Source: an uncultured Clostridium sp.
Lineage (GTDB): Bacteria > Bacillota > Clostridia > TANB77 > CAG-508
Assembly (NCBI GenBank): GCA_946498265.1
Contig: CAMMNR010000125.1
Span: forward strand, 1 to 5,565
Reading direction: 5' to 3'
Length of the DNA stretch: 5,565 nt
The notes beneath the pieces are model-generated. The model had not been told where the DNA came from and did no database searches. It saw nothing but the letters and a program-made list of their open reading frames with translations. The position numbers and the translations under genes are program-made. Each line of letters begins with the position of its first letter. Position 1 is the first letter of the stretch. This document shows, in pieces, positions 5,462 to 5,565 of this stretch.

Positions 5462-5565
5462 CTATTCTGCTTGTTTTAATATTTCATTTGCTTCATCTTC
5501 TGTTAAAAATTTATTTTCTATCATCTTTTCCATTACTTGTCTTTGTCTTTGCTTTGCTAAATCTG
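5462..5565 (-). CDS. 3' end of a probable GT51 peptidoglycan glycosyltransferase gene (partial)
   Basis: Only the last 33 codons and a TAG stop lie in the window; the frame is open at the right edge. The peptide includes RQRQVMEKMIENKFLTEDEA and ends KQAE. The pattern R-x-x-x-V-(L/M)-x-x-M-(I/V) followed by (I/L)-T-E-x-E-A resembles the helix pair that closes the GT51 transglycosylase domain of class A penicillin-binding proteins. In those proteins a linker and transpeptidase domain follow, whereas here the protein ends, so it would be a monofunctional glycosyltransferase or a truncated penicillin-binding protein. The coding frame is well supported by lysine/glutamate-rich composition and by its end just before the hairpin. 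The family call rests on a short match and is tentative. Confidence 0.5.
   Translation of the reverse strand, partial: DLAKQRQRQVMEKMIENKFLTEDEANEILKQAE

Noticed and set aside
1..5565. Recoding of TGA, because no gene here ends in TGA.
   Set aside because: Seven stops is too few in AT-rich DNA, and no gene needs an in-frame TGA.
1..5565. CRISPR array, tRNA, rRNA, or insertion sequence.
   Set aside because: No regularly spaced repeats with unique spacers, no cloverleaf, no transposase and no terminal inverted repeats were seen.

Overview
This is a very AT-rich, gene-dense window. Strong GGAGG-type ribosome binding sites, A/T-ending codons, intrinsic terminators with U tails, and XRE and OmpR/VanR-type regulators all point to a low-GC Firmicute, most likely a Clostridia-like bacterium. 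That assignment is inference from style and gene families; no marker gene is present. All seven stop codons are TAA or TAG, and nothing suggests a non-standard code.

Left block (1-2990). A membrane-anchored, outward-facing C39-like cysteine peptidase is encoded on the + strand at 95-868. It converges on a two-component operon on the - strand, made of an OmpR/PhoB-type response regulator followed by an overlapping HAMP sensor histidine kinase. The two transcription units share a short bidirectional terminator at 870-888. Upstream of the peptidase, four TAAG/TAAA hexamers stand in exact 11-bp register, ending where a -35 box should be, in front of a TATAAT. This is the expected layout for activation by an OmpR/PhoB-family regulator. 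The best candidate is the regulator encoded next door, so this block may be a small envelope-sensing module: kinase, regulator and surface peptidase.

Middle block (3021-4370). This - strand pair encodes an XRE-type regulator fused to about ten glycine-rich decapeptide repeats, then a 130-residue four-helix membrane protein of unknown function, then an intrinsic terminator. Both genes are shorter than their longest open frames, because the ribosome binding sites select internal ATG starts.

Right block (4370-5565). A stretch of about 190 A/T-rich bases holds no gene I can support. It is followed by a terminator, a five-helix membrane protein of the CmpB-like 'putative ABC transporter permease' family (PF06541), and the last 33 codons of a gene that looks like the end of a GT51 peptidoglycan glycosyltransferase domain. 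A nearly identical hairpin of about 40 bp lies 4-5 bases after the stop codon of both right-hand genes, in the same orientation. This is the clearest unexplained DNA-level structure in the window.

I find no tRNA, rRNA, CRISPR array, insertion sequence or replication origin.
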